Origin: Ailurus styani
Taxonomy: Eukaryota; Chordata; Mammalia; Carnivora; Ailuridae
NCBI GenBank assembly: GCA_002007465.1
Contig: LNAC01001960.1
Location: 1-64,000 of the forward strand
Reading direction: 5' to 3'
Length of the DNA stretch: 64,000 bases
In this document: positions 48,101 to 56,300 of the stretch, piece by piece
Position numbering within the stretch: position 1 is the stretch's first letter
Layout: every line of letters starts with the position of its first letter
Position numbers and translations under genes: made by a program
The notes under the pieces: generated by a model
Database searches by the model: none
Seen by the model: only the letters and a program-made list of their open reading frames with translations
What the model was told of the DNA's origin: nothing

Positions 48101-50538
48101 TTTCTCTGAATCAGGAAGTTCCCTCCATAGTTGGGCGATTTTTCTAATTAGTTCTGAATTTTTCGCATCTATCGATTGGAATAAAATGAAAAAAAGTCAC
48201 AATTTTATGTCTCAGAATTAATTTCTAAAGACTTATAAGACAGCATAATCCATTACCTCTAAGTTTTATTACAGATGTCTCTATACCACATACCACTCAA
48301 TAAAATGATTTAGGTTTTCTTTAATCAGCTAATTGAAATTTGATAATTTCATATTTTATTTAACACTGTTAAAATCTGTTATCTAAAAATTAAGAAGTAT
48401 ATAACATACCCCCATATAGTCCTCAGAAATTATTAGCTTAAGCAGTTGGGTAATCAACTTCTTCAAGCTTTTTACTTTGTTTCAAATAAAACTTTTTTCC
48501 CAGTCTTTCAGGAATTATTAAGTTCATAAAAGCTAACTAAACAATATAGTCTTGATTCATGTAACATCATCTTGTATTTCAATTACAGAAATACTATTTG
48601 CAAACAAACTGTTCTAAAATCAATTCATTATTCCCCATTTCCTTCCTCATCTTAACTGGAGCAATCGGGATATAGGTAAATATTTGAACAAAGTACTTAG
48701 TTTTAACTACCATATTTTAAAAGATGTGAGTACTGGGTGGCTCAGTGTGTTAAAGCCTCTGCCTTCGGCTCAGGTCATGATCTCAGGGTCCTGGGATCGA
48801 GGCCCGCATCGGGCTCCCTGCTCAGCTGGAAGCCTGCTGCCTCCTTTCTGCCTGCCTCTCTGTCTACTTGTGATCTAATCTCTCTCTGTGTCAAATAAAT
48901 AAATAAAATTAAAAAAAAAATAAAAGATGTGAGTACTTCTGAAATATGTCTTTTAAACCAATTCTTTAGAATGTGAGAATTTTCATTACAGCTCATTTGG
49001 TTTCCACAAGCGCCCTCTGAAAGGGCTTTAGAAATCGTAAACTAAGTTGACTGTTATTTAGTTATTATCTTTATGCCACTATAACCCCAAATAAAGGCCC
49101 ACAACCTTTCTAGGGAATCAACAAACATCCTACCTGGAAGTCTCTTTTTTTCAGGAATTCAACCAATTTCTGCTGAAAAAACTCTTAAAATTAGCAGTAA
49201 TTTATATAGAGCTTTACAGTTTGTAGAACACATCCACATAAGTTATTATTTCACTGCAACTTCATTAACAATTCCCTGAAGTAGGAGCTAAGTAAGAAAT
49301 GATTTCTCAATGGTGCTCCAGGCCAATGGCAACTAGATCCCCCAAATTAGATTTTTAAAATACCTTTCATTAAATGAGTAAGTCAGGAGGATATAGTCAA
49401 TGATACCCTAACGGCAATGTCTAGTGACTGCTGATAGCTACACATGCAGTGAGCATAGCATAAGGTAGAGTTGTGGAATCACTAGAATCACTACGTTGTA
49501 CATCTGAAACTAATAACACTGCGCATCAACTATACTTCACTAGAAAATACATATATTGTAATAAAAAAGTAAAATAAAAATATCTTTCATTAACTCTTAA
49601 TTATTTTTAAGGCATCGACTTGGTAAAAAATATGTCATACTTCCTATTTTACAGACCACTAAATAAAATGGTTATGCTTGCACTGTCAACGGATGCTTTG
49701 AAAATGCAAATCAAGTTTGAAGTTTAACTGTTTAGTGTCCTCTTTATTACTTCAGAAAAGAGTAAATGCTCCAAAACTCCTTACCTGGGTTCTGAGCTTT
49801 AAATACGGGTAGCTGTTCTTTAGAAAATCGAACGTATGAAGTCAGAGGCTTCTTTGGGTAACTACTCGCGGTGGATGAAAAACATCTCGGTACATACGCA
49901 AAACTACGTATAAAGAAAATAACCAATATAAAGTAATTAAGTGACAATATTCACCTGTATATGAACAGATCCCAAATAAGATGTCATCAAGAAGCTATAG
50001 ATGACACCGTGTTCGTGACATTTAAAACCCTGTCCTAACCGGAAGGAAGACCTGCAAAACTGAAGTCTCAAAGCTCTAACTGTGCTTCCTGGGAAGAGCA
50101 AGGTGGAGGAAAGCATCTACACTTCAGCTCCTGGCCGCTGCCTCCTTAACGCTTATACAGACGGCGGGAGGCTGGTGGCGCGACTTCGCGGAGGACTCCG
50201 AACCGATGCTACAAGGTTGGGCAGTGCGGCGCGGCGGGAAGGAAGGGGAAAGGTGGAGGGCGGCCGGAAAGACTACTGGCGTCAAGGCCTGGTCTCAAAG
50301 CCACCTAGGCAAAGGCGGGCTCCGAATCAGAGAGCCATAGTAGCCCGCACCTCCTAGGAAGGACAAAAGGTATACAGTGCAATCCCACAGCGTCCTGGGC
50401 CGTGCCACCTCCCATGGTGCCAGGAGAACAGTCCCACCTGAAAGGAGAGCGCAGTCGACTTCCACAGCCCGCGCAGAGGTCCGATCCGGACTTTCCCAGG
50501 GCACTCAGCACGCTCCACACGCACCGGAAAAGCGCCAT
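36038..50538 (-). CDS. TFAM: TFAM, mitochondrial transcription factor A (7 coding exons, introns between)
   Basis: TFAM is imported into mitochondria, bends promoter DNA to start mtDNA transcription, and packages mtDNA into nucleoids. Exons (minus strand) are 50438-50538, 49785-49903, 48098-48168, 47558-47707, 43541-43636, 36739-36795 and 36038-36184. All introns are GT-AG and phases join without a shift, giving 246 residues, the human length. Residues 1 to about 42 form the basic targeting peptide ([15 protein letters not shown]). HMG box A is about 50-118 ([20 protein letters not shown]), a basic linker follows ([13 protein letters not shown]), HMG box B is about 153-219 ([20 protein letters not shown]), then a C-terminal tail. 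L182, the box B intercalating residue in human TFAM, is present; the box A equivalent, L58, is Val here. The ATG has G at -3 and +4. CpG-rich promoter upstream. Human gene order would place UBE2D1 beyond the right edge. Confidence 0.97.
36185..36738 (-). other. TFAM: TFAM intron 6
   Basis: Short intron, with donor GTAAGTAGT after exon 6 and acceptor TCTCAG. It contains a 42-bp L1 remnant with its own target-site duplication. Confidence 0.9.
36647..36688 (-). mobile_element. Ultra-short L1 3' end (42 bp)
   Basis: A T-run plus ATTCTTTGCCCAAGGGGTAC, the reverse complement of the last bases of the young L1 (compare 28693-28712). Flanked by perfect TCTCACAGATATTCT copies at 36632-36646 and 36689-36703, so it is a complete retrotransposition event. 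Confidence 0.93.
36739..36795 (-). CDS. TFAM: TFAM coding exon 6 (residues 180-198)
   Basis: A 57-bp exon between TTTACAG and GTAAGT encoding [19 protein letters not shown], the second helix of HMG box B. It includes L182 and W189, both conserved with human TFAM. The length keeps phase 0, so skipping it would not shift the frame. Confidence 0.96.
37785..38438 (-). mobile_element. Young 5'-truncated L1, antisense
   Basis: About 650 bp reverse complement of the last part of ORF2 and the 3' UTR of the same family as 22031-28732. ACAGCCATTCTTTTT on both sides (about 37769 and 38439) is the target-site duplication. Confidence 0.95.
38621..38800 (-). mobile_element. SINEC in TFAM intron 5
   Basis: Reverse-oriented. 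CTCCCCATTTTTT flanks both ends (about 38608 and 38803). Confidence 0.94.
39820..40005 (+). mobile_element. MaLR-type LTR fragment (MLT1/MST-like)
   Basis: Carries the characteristic 3' part of these LTRs: ccaccatgtgaggatacaat, gacctcaccagtaggcgacc, cttgatcttggacctcc, cagcctccagactatgagcaataaatttctactgttta-type ending (poly(A) signal AATAAA). The 5' portion was not recognised. Confidence 0.75.
40050..41600 (+). mobile_element. Old L1/HAL1-like fragment
   Basis: ORF1-derived text such as 'ctagaattctattgcccaaactatc' and 'atattttcagacatgcaaaaactc' (reading as the conserved end of an L1-type ORF1). Heavily diverged, split by the SINE at 40593. Assigned from pattern only. Confidence 0.55.
40593..40782 (+). 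mobile_element. SINEC in TFAM intron 5
   Basis: Head GGGCACCTGGGTGACTTAGT. AACGAGAAGCTACAA before and AACAAGAGGCTACAA after form an imperfect target-site duplication. Confidence 0.93.
41645..41745 (-). mobile_element. MER5A-like hAT fragment
   Basis: Ends with GGTGATTCCAAGGTAACAGC then GAGTTGAGAACCACTG, the terminal region and terminal inverted repeat of MER5-type elements. Confidence 0.75.
41765..41956 (-). mobile_element. Young SINEC in TFAM intron 5
   Basis: Reverse-oriented, ending CACCCAGGCGCCC. Imperfect flanks TAGGATAATTTTTTT and TAGCATAACTTTCTT. Confidence 0.94.
42071..42264 (+). mobile_element. SINEC in TFAM intron 5
   Basis: Flanked by AAAGACATAGAAACTG on both sides (42055 and 42266), a perfect 16-bp duplication. 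The CCCCCTGCTTGTGTTCCCTC module marks the general caniform sub-type. Confidence 0.96.
42303..42503 (+). mobile_element. SINEC in TFAM intron 5
   Basis: Head CCTCCTGGGTGGCTCAGTCA. Flanks ATCCCAAGGAGT and ATCGCAAGGAAT. Only about 40 bp separate it from the preceding SINE. Confidence 0.92.
43038..43100 (+). mobile_element. Very short L1 3' end (about 60 bp)
   Basis: CCTGATGATTCACAGACCTG and ACCCCTTGGGCAAATAAT are the last bases of the young L1, followed by an A-rich tail. Flanks of the AATTTGAAAATA / AAATTGAATATA type suggest a duplication. Confidence 0.88.
43185..43383 (+). mobile_element. SINEC close to TFAM exon 5
   Basis: Complete element. AAAAGAGATACAAGA is repeated before (about 43168) and after (about 43388). 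Confidence 0.96.
43541..43636 (-). CDS. TFAM: TFAM coding exon 5 (residues 148-179)
   Basis: A 96-bp exon between TTACTCAG and GTAAAA. Encodes [19 protein letters not shown] then [13 protein letters not shown], the start of HMG box B. The KPKRPRSAY motif is identical to human TFAM. Confidence 0.97.
44084..44268 (+). mobile_element. Young SINEC in TFAM intron 4
   Basis: Head AGGGCGCCTGGGTGGCTTGG. AAAACTCAACCATA stands on both sides, and the right copy was re-used by the next insertion. Confidence 0.96.
44295..44547 (+). mobile_element. L1 3' end inserted next to the SINE
   Basis: About 250 bp of an L1 3' UTR of an older carnivore subfamily (gaaccatgagagactgtgg, gagcctggtggtgggtatta, actgggtgtggtgcataaac). 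Flanks AAAACTCAACCATATGTTTA (44275) and AAAACTCAACGATGTGTTAA (44548) mean it duplicated a site that already held a SINE duplication copy. Confidence 0.92.
46035..46199 (+). mobile_element. SINEC with internal deletions
   Basis: The head is reduced to GGGGCTCAAGTGGGTTAAAG and the GGCCTTCG part is missing, yet AAATTTTGTAACAG and AAATTTGTAACAG flanks remain. Confidence 0.9.
46398..46523 (+). mobile_element. 5'-truncated SINEC
   Basis: Only the 3' two thirds, from CCCCGTGTTGGGCTCCCTGT to the AATAAAATC tail. No secure duplication. Confidence 0.85.
47558..47707 (-). CDS. TFAM: TFAM coding exon 4 (residues 98-147)
   Basis: 150 bp between TTGCTTACAG and GTGAGT. Encodes the end of HMG box A ([17 protein letters not shown]) and the basic linker [13 protein letters not shown], which in TFAM contacts DNA between the two boxes. 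Exactly 50 codons. Confidence 0.97.
47708..48097 (-). other. TFAM: TFAM intron 3
   Basis: A 390-bp intron, donor GTAAGCA. No repeat recognised in it. Confidence 0.9.
48098..48168 (-). CDS. TFAM: TFAM coding exon 3 (residues 74-97)
   Basis: A 71-bp exon after TCGATAG. It completes the split Asp codon from exon 2 and encodes [19 protein letters not shown] then SEKK, the core of HMG box A. Confidence 0.97.
48731..48922 (+). mobile_element. SINEC in TFAM intron 2
   Basis: The first few bases of the head are lost (starts ACTGGGTGGCTCAGTGTG). AAAAGATGTGAGTACT flanks both sides, which is perfect. Confidence 0.95.
49375..49576 (+). mobile_element. L1 3' end, older carnivore type
   Basis: About 200 bp (atgcagtgagcatagcataa, actacgttgtacatctgaaa, actaataacactg) ending in an A-rich tail. 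Flanks AAATACCTTTCATTAA and AAATATCTTTCATTAA form the duplication. Confidence 0.9.
49785..49903 (-). CDS. TFAM: TFAM coding exon 2 (residues 34-74)
   Basis: 119 bp between TATACGTAG and GTAAGG, phases 2 and 1. Encodes [20 protein letters not shown] then [19 protein letters not shown]: the end of the targeting peptide and the first helix of HMG box A. Residue 58 is Val; human has Leu. Confidence 0.97.
49904..50437 (-). other. TFAM: TFAM intron 1
   Basis: The exon 1-proximal half is CpG-rich (part of the island) and includes an ETS-core CCGGAA at about 50264. The plus-strand ORF at 50082-50357 lies here and is a product of GC content. Confidence 0.9.
50438..50538 (-). CDS. TFAM: TFAM coding exon 1 (residues 1-33)
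   Basis: Start ATG at 50538 in GAGCAATGGC. Encodes [18 protein letters not shown] then [15 protein letters not shown], an Arg/Lys-bearing, acid-poor targeting peptide similar to human. Donor CAG/GTGGGA at 50438/50437, phase 2. Confidence 0.97.
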
Positions 50539-50800
50539 TGCTCCAGCCTACAAGGAGGCGATCCGGCCCCAATCTCGTCGAGCCCTGCGGCATAAGAGAA
50601 CAACTCCAACAATGACTAGAACCCGCTGGCGACCCTCCGCAGTTTACTCTCATGCCCGCCACTCGCGAGGAACCATGGGAAATCCGCTAGCATCCGGTCG
50701 GTAGTAGGGGGCGGGGCAAGGCAGAATTGACGCAGGCGCTGTAGTGGCTTCCCCGGTGGGCAGGGCTGCAAAGCCGGAGGAGCTCGGGGGCGGTGAAGGG
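50539..50800 (-). promoter_or_regulatory. TFAM: TFAM core promoter and 5' UTR region
   Basis: Contains GC boxes (GGGGGCGGGGC at 50707-50717 and GGGGGCGG at about 50786) and an imperfect NRF-1-like site GACGCAGGCGC at 50729-50739. Sp1 and NRF-1/NRF-2 control of TFAM is well established in human and rodents; these positions are my reading by eye. The start of transcription is not defined by the sequence. An upstream ATG lies at 50653 (minus strand). Confidence 0.6.
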
Positions 50801-51214
50801 AAACCGCAGCCCTGCTCGCCTGCGGAGGGTTATGGCCTTAAGGGGGCGCAGCTGAGCCGCCTCTGCCCCCGGCCCCCGCCCCCCTAAGCAGTCGTTTACT
50901 CCGCTGGGCCTGCAGGGTGATGGAGGCACTACGGTGGTCTCACCGGGCCAGGGCAGTGCTAGCTGGCGTCCGCCTGTGACGACCGAAAGGGCGAGTACGT
51001 AACAGACAAGTTTACTGCGAGGACGCGGGATAACTGTGCCGCCCGCGCTGCTCCGAGGTGAGGCTGGCGGGTGCCGCGCGACGAGCGGAGCCGCTCAGTT
51101 CAAGACGGAGCTGGAGCTCTAGAGCCCCAAAATACTGCTGGGGCGGGGGTGGGGGAATGGGAGTGGGAAGTGGGGAGTGTTTTCAAACCTAAAAATGCAT
51201 ATGCCCTGGCCTTG

Positions 51215-51345
51215 CCGCAGTGCCTGATTAAGTATGTCTGTGTGAGGCCCGTGAATCTCTGTTTTCAACAAGTTCCTCAAGGTTTAACAAGTTCTGATGC
51301 TAGGGATCATGCGACCACATTTAAAACAATACTGATCTAGACCAT
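51215..51345 (-). mobile_element. MER5A-like hAT fragment
   Basis: AGGCCCGTGAATCTCTGTTTT, CAACAAGTTC, GATGCTAGGGATCATGCGAC and the ACCACATTTAAAACAATACTG end follow the MER5A layout. It lies just outside the CpG island. Confidence 0.7.
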
Positions 51346-52280
51346 CCTCCCATCCACTGCAGCTATACCAGACCCAGTCTTCAAGCCTGACGCCCAGCCC
51401 TGCTTAATTTCCAGGAAGGAGACTTTGGTTAATTAGTTGTGCAGAGGCACTATCTAGTCCCAGCGTTATTGTTGAAGTCTTGATCTGGAAATGTTGCATC
51501 CCCTAAAATTCAGTTTCCCTCACTGAAGACGAGGAAATAGAACTAGATTAGTTTTCCCAAAGTCCTGAGAACATGTGACAAATATTCCTTGAGATATTGA
51601 TTGTTAGGTTGTACAACCATTTTCTATGCAATGGCATGAAAAAGATTGGGAAGACCCAAACTAAAAGTTTCTAAGGATCAGCTTTTAAATTCCAGATTAC
51701 TTCCAAAATAGCCACGTCCTGAAACAACCTCCGTTGGGTAGCTATAATTGTTAATTCTTAACTAAATATTATTAACCACTGTTATTAAGCTGAGAGTCAG
51801 TTCTTTCTGTAGCTTTGAAACATTGGCCCTCTGGTGCTTCAAAGGTCTAAGCCCACTTCTTTTAAGTGGTAAGTAAGCACCTATTACTTTTTCTTTCTAT
51901 CTTTTTCTATGTCTATCATCTATTCATAGACTCTCAGGGTTGAAAGGAACTTCCCAGGTCATCTGTTCAAATTTCCCATCTTGTCATGGAAGAAACAGGT
52001 TTTTTCTGATTATTTAACTATGTACAAGGCCCCAAACTTGGGTAAAAGACAGTTTCCTCCACTCCCAGTAAAGTCTAACGAGAGAAGCAAAGAAATAATT
52101 AAAATAGACTACCAACGTAGAGTAAGTATAGAATACACTTCCTTATAATTACATTTTAGCTGACTTCTAAAATAATTTTTCTCTATATTTTCTAGAATGT
52201 TTTTGTTCTTTCAGAAGTTTGATAAGTTAAACTTTTGGATATTTAAAAAATCTTTTTGTTGTTTTAAAGTGTCATTTGAG
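51346..52280. other. Intergenic, no gene recognised
   Basis: Includes a short ancient-repeat-like block at about 51930-52000 (agactctcagggttgaaagga, cccaggtcatctgttcaaat). Nothing else could be supported. Confidence 0.45.
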
Positions 52281-52472
52281 GGGCACCTGGGTGATATAGT
52301 TGGTTAAGCCTCCAACTCTTGTTTTCAGCTCATGATCTCAGATTCCTGGGATCCATTGAACTGCGCAACAGGTTCCATGCTTAGCATGGAGTCTGCTTGA
52401 GATCCTCTCTCTCTGTCTCTCTCTGCCTCTCCCACTGGTGCTGTCTCTCTCTAAATAAATAAAGTCTTAAAA
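52281..52472 (+). mobile_element. SINEC, diverged
   Basis: Head GGGGCACCTGGGTGATATAG. AAAGTGTCATTTGA / AAAGTGTCATTTTGA flank it. Confidence 0.93.
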
Positions 52473-52734
52473 ATTAAAGTGTCATTTTGATCAATCTTGC
52501 CATACAAATCTTACAAATCTCATCTATATTTTTTCATCAGATACCAATATTCCTTAACATTCATTTACATTGCAGTGTAATGCATTATTCTGAATGTAGC
52601 ATTTATAAAAAAAATATAATCTTACCTACTTACTGAAACTGCTTTAAGCAAAAAGGTATATGATTTCAATTATATTTACTTTATGAAATGTGAAGACTTA
52701 CCACAGCCTTTCCTAGGGCTCTGCTACTTTGTTT

Positions 52735-53045
52735 TCTTTTAAATGTTTATCTACACCCATGACTTCAATTATCAGTTATGTCCTCATGATTCCCACATTT
52801 TATATTGAATCCAGACCTCATTTTAGTTCTAAATCTATATAAACACTGTCTTCTGGACATCTTTAACATCATTTCTCACAGATACTTCAGTTTTCCCTAA
52901 AGAGAATTCACTATCTTTCTCCTGTTTTGAACTTCTTGTCCTGGTAAGAGGCACCAGTATCCCATTTGAATCATCCAAGCTAATAATTTGATAAATCATT
53001 TTATAATCTTTCCCATTGACACTGTATGTGAACTACTACGAGTTT
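52735..53045 (+). mobile_element. L2 LINE, first part
   Basis: L2-like text: ccagacctcattttagttct, tcttctggacatctttaaca, ctctttctcctgttttgaac-type blocks, ggtaagaggcaccagtatcc. The element continues after the LTR at 53052. Confidence 0.65.
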
Positions 53046-53049
53046 GCTT

Positions 53050-53632
53050 TTTGGTAAGTCACAGAGACTACACAGGCGGAGTTGTCACACAAAGTAAACT
53101 TTATTTGCACCAAATAAGGAGATCATGGGGAATAAACCTCAAAGACCTGACTTTCTGAGCAAGGCTGAATGGGTTCCTTTTATTTGAGTTAGGATGAATA
53201 TTTAGATAGGGAAGCCTTGTCATTTTAGGTAGGAGCGGGAATAAGGTCATACATGAAGCTTAAGGAAACATGCCTTAACATTGTACTATAAATGAGGCTC
53301 AAATGAGGCTTGTGCTCCTCCTTGGGTGGAGATTTTACTATTATAATGAGGTAACGGTCAGTCATTCCATGGGTCACTCCGTGGTCCATCTGTGCAGGTG
53401 TGAGTTGGGATTAATCTCAAATTGGTCTGGGTGGTCTGGATCAGCGGATATATACTTAGCCAGTTGTTATCACTCAGGGGATAGTTTCAGTTTCCTTCTG
53501 AGGATACTATGCCCTTACGGTCTTTTGCCTGAGTTATGGGAATAAGCTGAGAGGAAGAAGGTGGGGAAAAAGGCCTATAGGTGCAAGCAGTAAAGTTCAG
53601 GTCTTGGGGTCTAGCTGGTAACAACACTTCTC
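53050..53632 (-). mobile_element. Endogenous retrovirus LTR (class I-like), solitary
   Basis: On the minus strand it starts TGTTACCAGC and ends ACTTACCAAAAAGCA, giving TG...CA ends. AATAAAAGG and GCAAATAAAG hexamers are placed as in the R region, and a TATATAT box lies at about 53448. No retroviral genes adjoin it. No target-site duplication was found, so the boundaries are approximate. Confidence 0.7.
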
Positions 53633-53639
53633 CCCCATC

Positions 53640-54078
53640 AATCAGCTAATGGTAAGTATTGTTGATTTTACCTCATTAACATGTCTAGTAAGTATTCCTC
53701 CTTCAGTCCAATTGCTGTTGCTTTTGTTCAGGCCAGTAATGTGTTGGTAAATTAGCGCTCCAAAGAGAAAGCCCTAATTTGTAGTGTTTGCTGAGATCTG
53801 TGGTATAAATTCTCCTACCGTGGCTGATTTCAAACTACCAACTTGATGTCACTGCACCTGGAGTTGGGAAGAACGATACATAATTGGCTCTCCAGGCCAA
53901 CACCAGCCAACTCCTGTATGTCACTGGTTCAGGCTCTAACAACTTTTCCCAAATTCAAACAGTTTTCCTACTTTCATCTTACTTCCCTCCTAACCGTATT
54001 CCACCCAGTCACCAACTCAATCTTTCTAAAAGACAAATCTCATTCATTCCCCTGTTTATTGAGATAGACTCTATGCCA
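53640..54078 (+). mobile_element. L2 LINE, middle part
   Basis: CTTTCTAAAAGACAAATCTC and TCATTCCCCTGTTTATTGAG match the L2 text that precedes the segment after the next LTR. The first 250 bp (53640-53890) are not clearly L2. Confidence 0.6.
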
Positions 54079-54460
54079 ATGAAGGATAGATGAAGAAAGG
54101 CAGGCAGGAATGACCCCCTACCCCACCCTAAAAGGAATCAACCCTTAAAAGCCCTCCACCCTTTCCCATGTGATAGGTAGATGACAAAACCTTGATTGGG
54201 TGACAGGCATATGGAGGGTTAATCAAATTAAACAGCTGCCATTAAGCCCCCCAAAAACCCTAGTCTTAAAAATGCACTGGGATAACAGTCTCAGGTTCCC
54301 TCCTTCCTTGGGGGCTTGTACTATTACTCAATAAACTGCTTTACTATCGCTCAATAAACTTTGCTTTGCTGCCCACCACTCTTCCCTGGTCTACTGGTTC
54401 ATTCTTCAAAGCAGTGTGACCAAGAACCACGGGCAATAAAGGAAAAGAAATCCTGCAACA
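54079..54460 (+). mobile_element. Solo endogenous retrovirus LTR in the L2
   Basis: About 380 bp, TGAAGGATAG... to ...CCTGCAACA, with two AATAAA signals (54330 and 54352) followed by CTTTGCTTTGCTGCC, the R/U5 pattern of gammaretrovirus-like LTRs. ATGCCA is duplicated at 54073-54078 and 54461-54466. The L2 text continues across it. No internal viral sequence. Confidence 0.8.
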
Positions 54461-54610
54461 ATGCCAGGTAGGCAATGATTACATTTCTATATTTGAAACC
54501 TTCAATGACTCCTGATTACCTACAGAATCAAGTTTAAATTGTCATACATTGCGTAGAAGTCCTCCACAAACTGGCTTTTCTGATTCCCCTGTAGTTTCTC
54601 ACTTCACCTT
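54461..54610 (+). mobile_element. L2 LINE, last part
   Basis: CTTCAATGACTCCTGATTAC, CTACAGAATCAAGTTTAAAT and GTCCTCCACAAACTGGC continue the L2 interrupted by the LTR. Confidence 0.7.
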
Positions 54611-54734
54611 TGCTTAAAAATAATTTATTATTTAAATACCTAGTTATTTTTCTGATTTAATAAATACATCAAACCACTTCATTTGGCTCTGGGTTGCATT
54701 TTGTGTGATATACCAAAGTTATGGAAATTACCGA

Positions 54735-54990
54735 GTAAGAATATAGACTCAGAAGTTAGACATACCTGGGTTTGAATCCTGCTCTTGTTACTTACTAGCT
54801 ATGTGACCCTGCCATATGACAATGTCTCTGACCCAGAGTTTTCCCTTCTATGAAAATGGGAATAATAATGGTTGATTCTTAAGATTGTTGTGAGGATTAA
54901 ATTAGAAAATGTATAAGAAGTTCTTAACAGAGTCCTTGTCACATAGTAAAGCCTCAACAAATAATGGCTATAATTATCCTTATATGACTT
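54735..54990 (+). mobile_element. MIR SINE, nearly complete
   Basis: ACCTGGGTTTGAATCCTGCTC, CTTACTAGCTATGTGACCCTG, ATGGGAATAATAATGG, TTGTTGTGAGGATTAAATTA and CATAGTAAAGCCTCAACAAAT follow the full MIR consensus order. Confidence 0.92.
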
Positions 54991-55109
54991 ATAACAATTA
55001 TTAGCTTCTAAATAATTACTGGTGTAATATGAATGTTCCCCAATGTCAGATTTGCATCACAGACCTGCCATTACTTTGTCATTTCCTGCCCCTATTAAAT
55101 TACATACAT

Positions 55110-55696
55110 GATGTAGGAGAAATGTTAGGGTTCAAAGCTGACAGCCAAGAAAAAATTCTTGAGACGTGTTTGATGCAAAAAGGCGATCTTATTAAGGCAC
55201 GGGGACAGGACCTATGGGCAGAAAGAGCTGCAATGGCGTCATGAGGAGTGGCCCATTATATACAAGTTGGAAGGGGTTAGAGATAGCATTAAGTCTCTAA
55301 AGAATTTTGGAAGCAAGATTTCCAGGACCTTGAGGGGGCTAGCTATTGTTGGGAAAAGGTCATTTGCTACCGTCTAATAAAAGCTTAGTCATGAGACCTT
55401 TCAGATGTTTGTTGGTGAGCCTTGTGTTTGGGGGACGATTACCAACAAGTTTCTTGAGGGGTTTAGAGATAAAGGAAGTTTCCAAAGGAATTTTTATATG
55501 TTAAAGTAGACTTTAAGGATACTGGGGTGGGAGGGTGGGGTCAGGCTAGGATTGCCTTTTGCCCTTAGCAAAGTATTAACATCAAAGCAGTTAGTCCTTA
55601 GAGGAATGTCACTCTGCCTGCTTCAAGGACTTGTCAATAGGCTGTAGGTAGTAAGGAAATTTAATAATTTTTCTTCTGCCTTTGTTTCCCACATCA
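55110..55696 (-). mobile_element. Endogenous retrovirus LTR (class I-like), solitary
   Basis: On the minus strand it runs from TGTGGGAAACAAAGGC to TTCTCCTACA. A TATATAATGGGCC box lies at about 55249-55262 and an AATAAGATC poly(A)-like signal at about 55188, followed by a U5-like end. No viral genes adjoin. A clear duplication was not found. Confidence 0.72.
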
Positions 55697-55894
55697 ATGC
55701 ATACATACATTTATATTATATATCAGCATTACTCTTATATTCCTATTGAACTTTTAACATCTCTTAAATTAGTGATGTTTGAGCATAAAACTATGGTAGG
55801 TGATAAAAAATTAAAACAACACATCTTTAGGTTGGAGTCATACTTTAATATTTTCAGAACATTTTTATATAACTTTATTTTGTTATTCAGAAAT

Positions 55895-56070
55895 TAAAGA
55901 AGCAGACACAGAAGGTATCATGATCATAGTTCCCAATTTATAGGTGAGAAAAATTAAGTTCAGAAAGCACAAGACACAAAAGGTTACACTAATTAGTAAG
56001 TTGTAGAAGTGAAAACCTGGTCTTCCAATTCAATGTCTTAATGCTTTCCCCATTATATCAGACTATCCCT
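55895..56070 (-). mobile_element. MIR SINE, reverse orientation
   Basis: ATTTATAGGTGAGAAAAATTAAG, AGTAAGTTGTAGAAGTGAAA and ACCTGGTCTTCCAATTCAAT are a diverged reverse complement of the MIR core. Confidence 0.75.
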
Positions 56071-56204
56071 CAGACTCATTCAACACACCATATCATCCCA
56101 GCCCAAAATATCATTCTTGGATTTTCTTTAGTGTGTGAGCTTGTATTATTTACTTATGACTGCTCTGGTGTTTAATCTTTTGTTATGTGCACATATTTTT
56201 TTTC

Positions 56205-56300
56205 CTCAATAGATGGTAAGCTCTTGAAGACAAGACCAAGTCTTATGCTTCTTTCTATCCCCTCTAGTACCTAGCATAGTATATTCAGTATGACAAATGG
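56205..56300 (+). mobile_element. L2 LINE 3' end
   Basis: GATGGTAAGCTCTTGAAGACAAG then CTAGTACCTAGCATAGTATA, the usual L2 3' end. Confidence 0.75.

Larger units (their letters stand above)
48169..49784 (-). other. TFAM: TFAM intron 2
   Basis: Contains a SINEC (48731) and an L1 3' end (49375). The rest shows no gene or repeat I can name. Confidence 0.9.
50080..51130. promoter_or_regulatory. TFAM: CpG island over the TFAM 5' end
   Basis: A sharp rise in GC and CpG compared with the AT-rich surroundings, covering intron 1 start, exon 1 and about 600 bp upstream. This is typical of a housekeeping promoter and fits TFAM's broad expression. No upstream divergent gene was recognised on the plus strand. 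Confidence 0.85.

Noticed and set aside
50082..50929. Several ORFs on both strands around TFAM exon 1
   Set aside because: Only the minus-strand frame starting at 50538 connects by splice sites to homologous exons; the others are CpG-island by-products.
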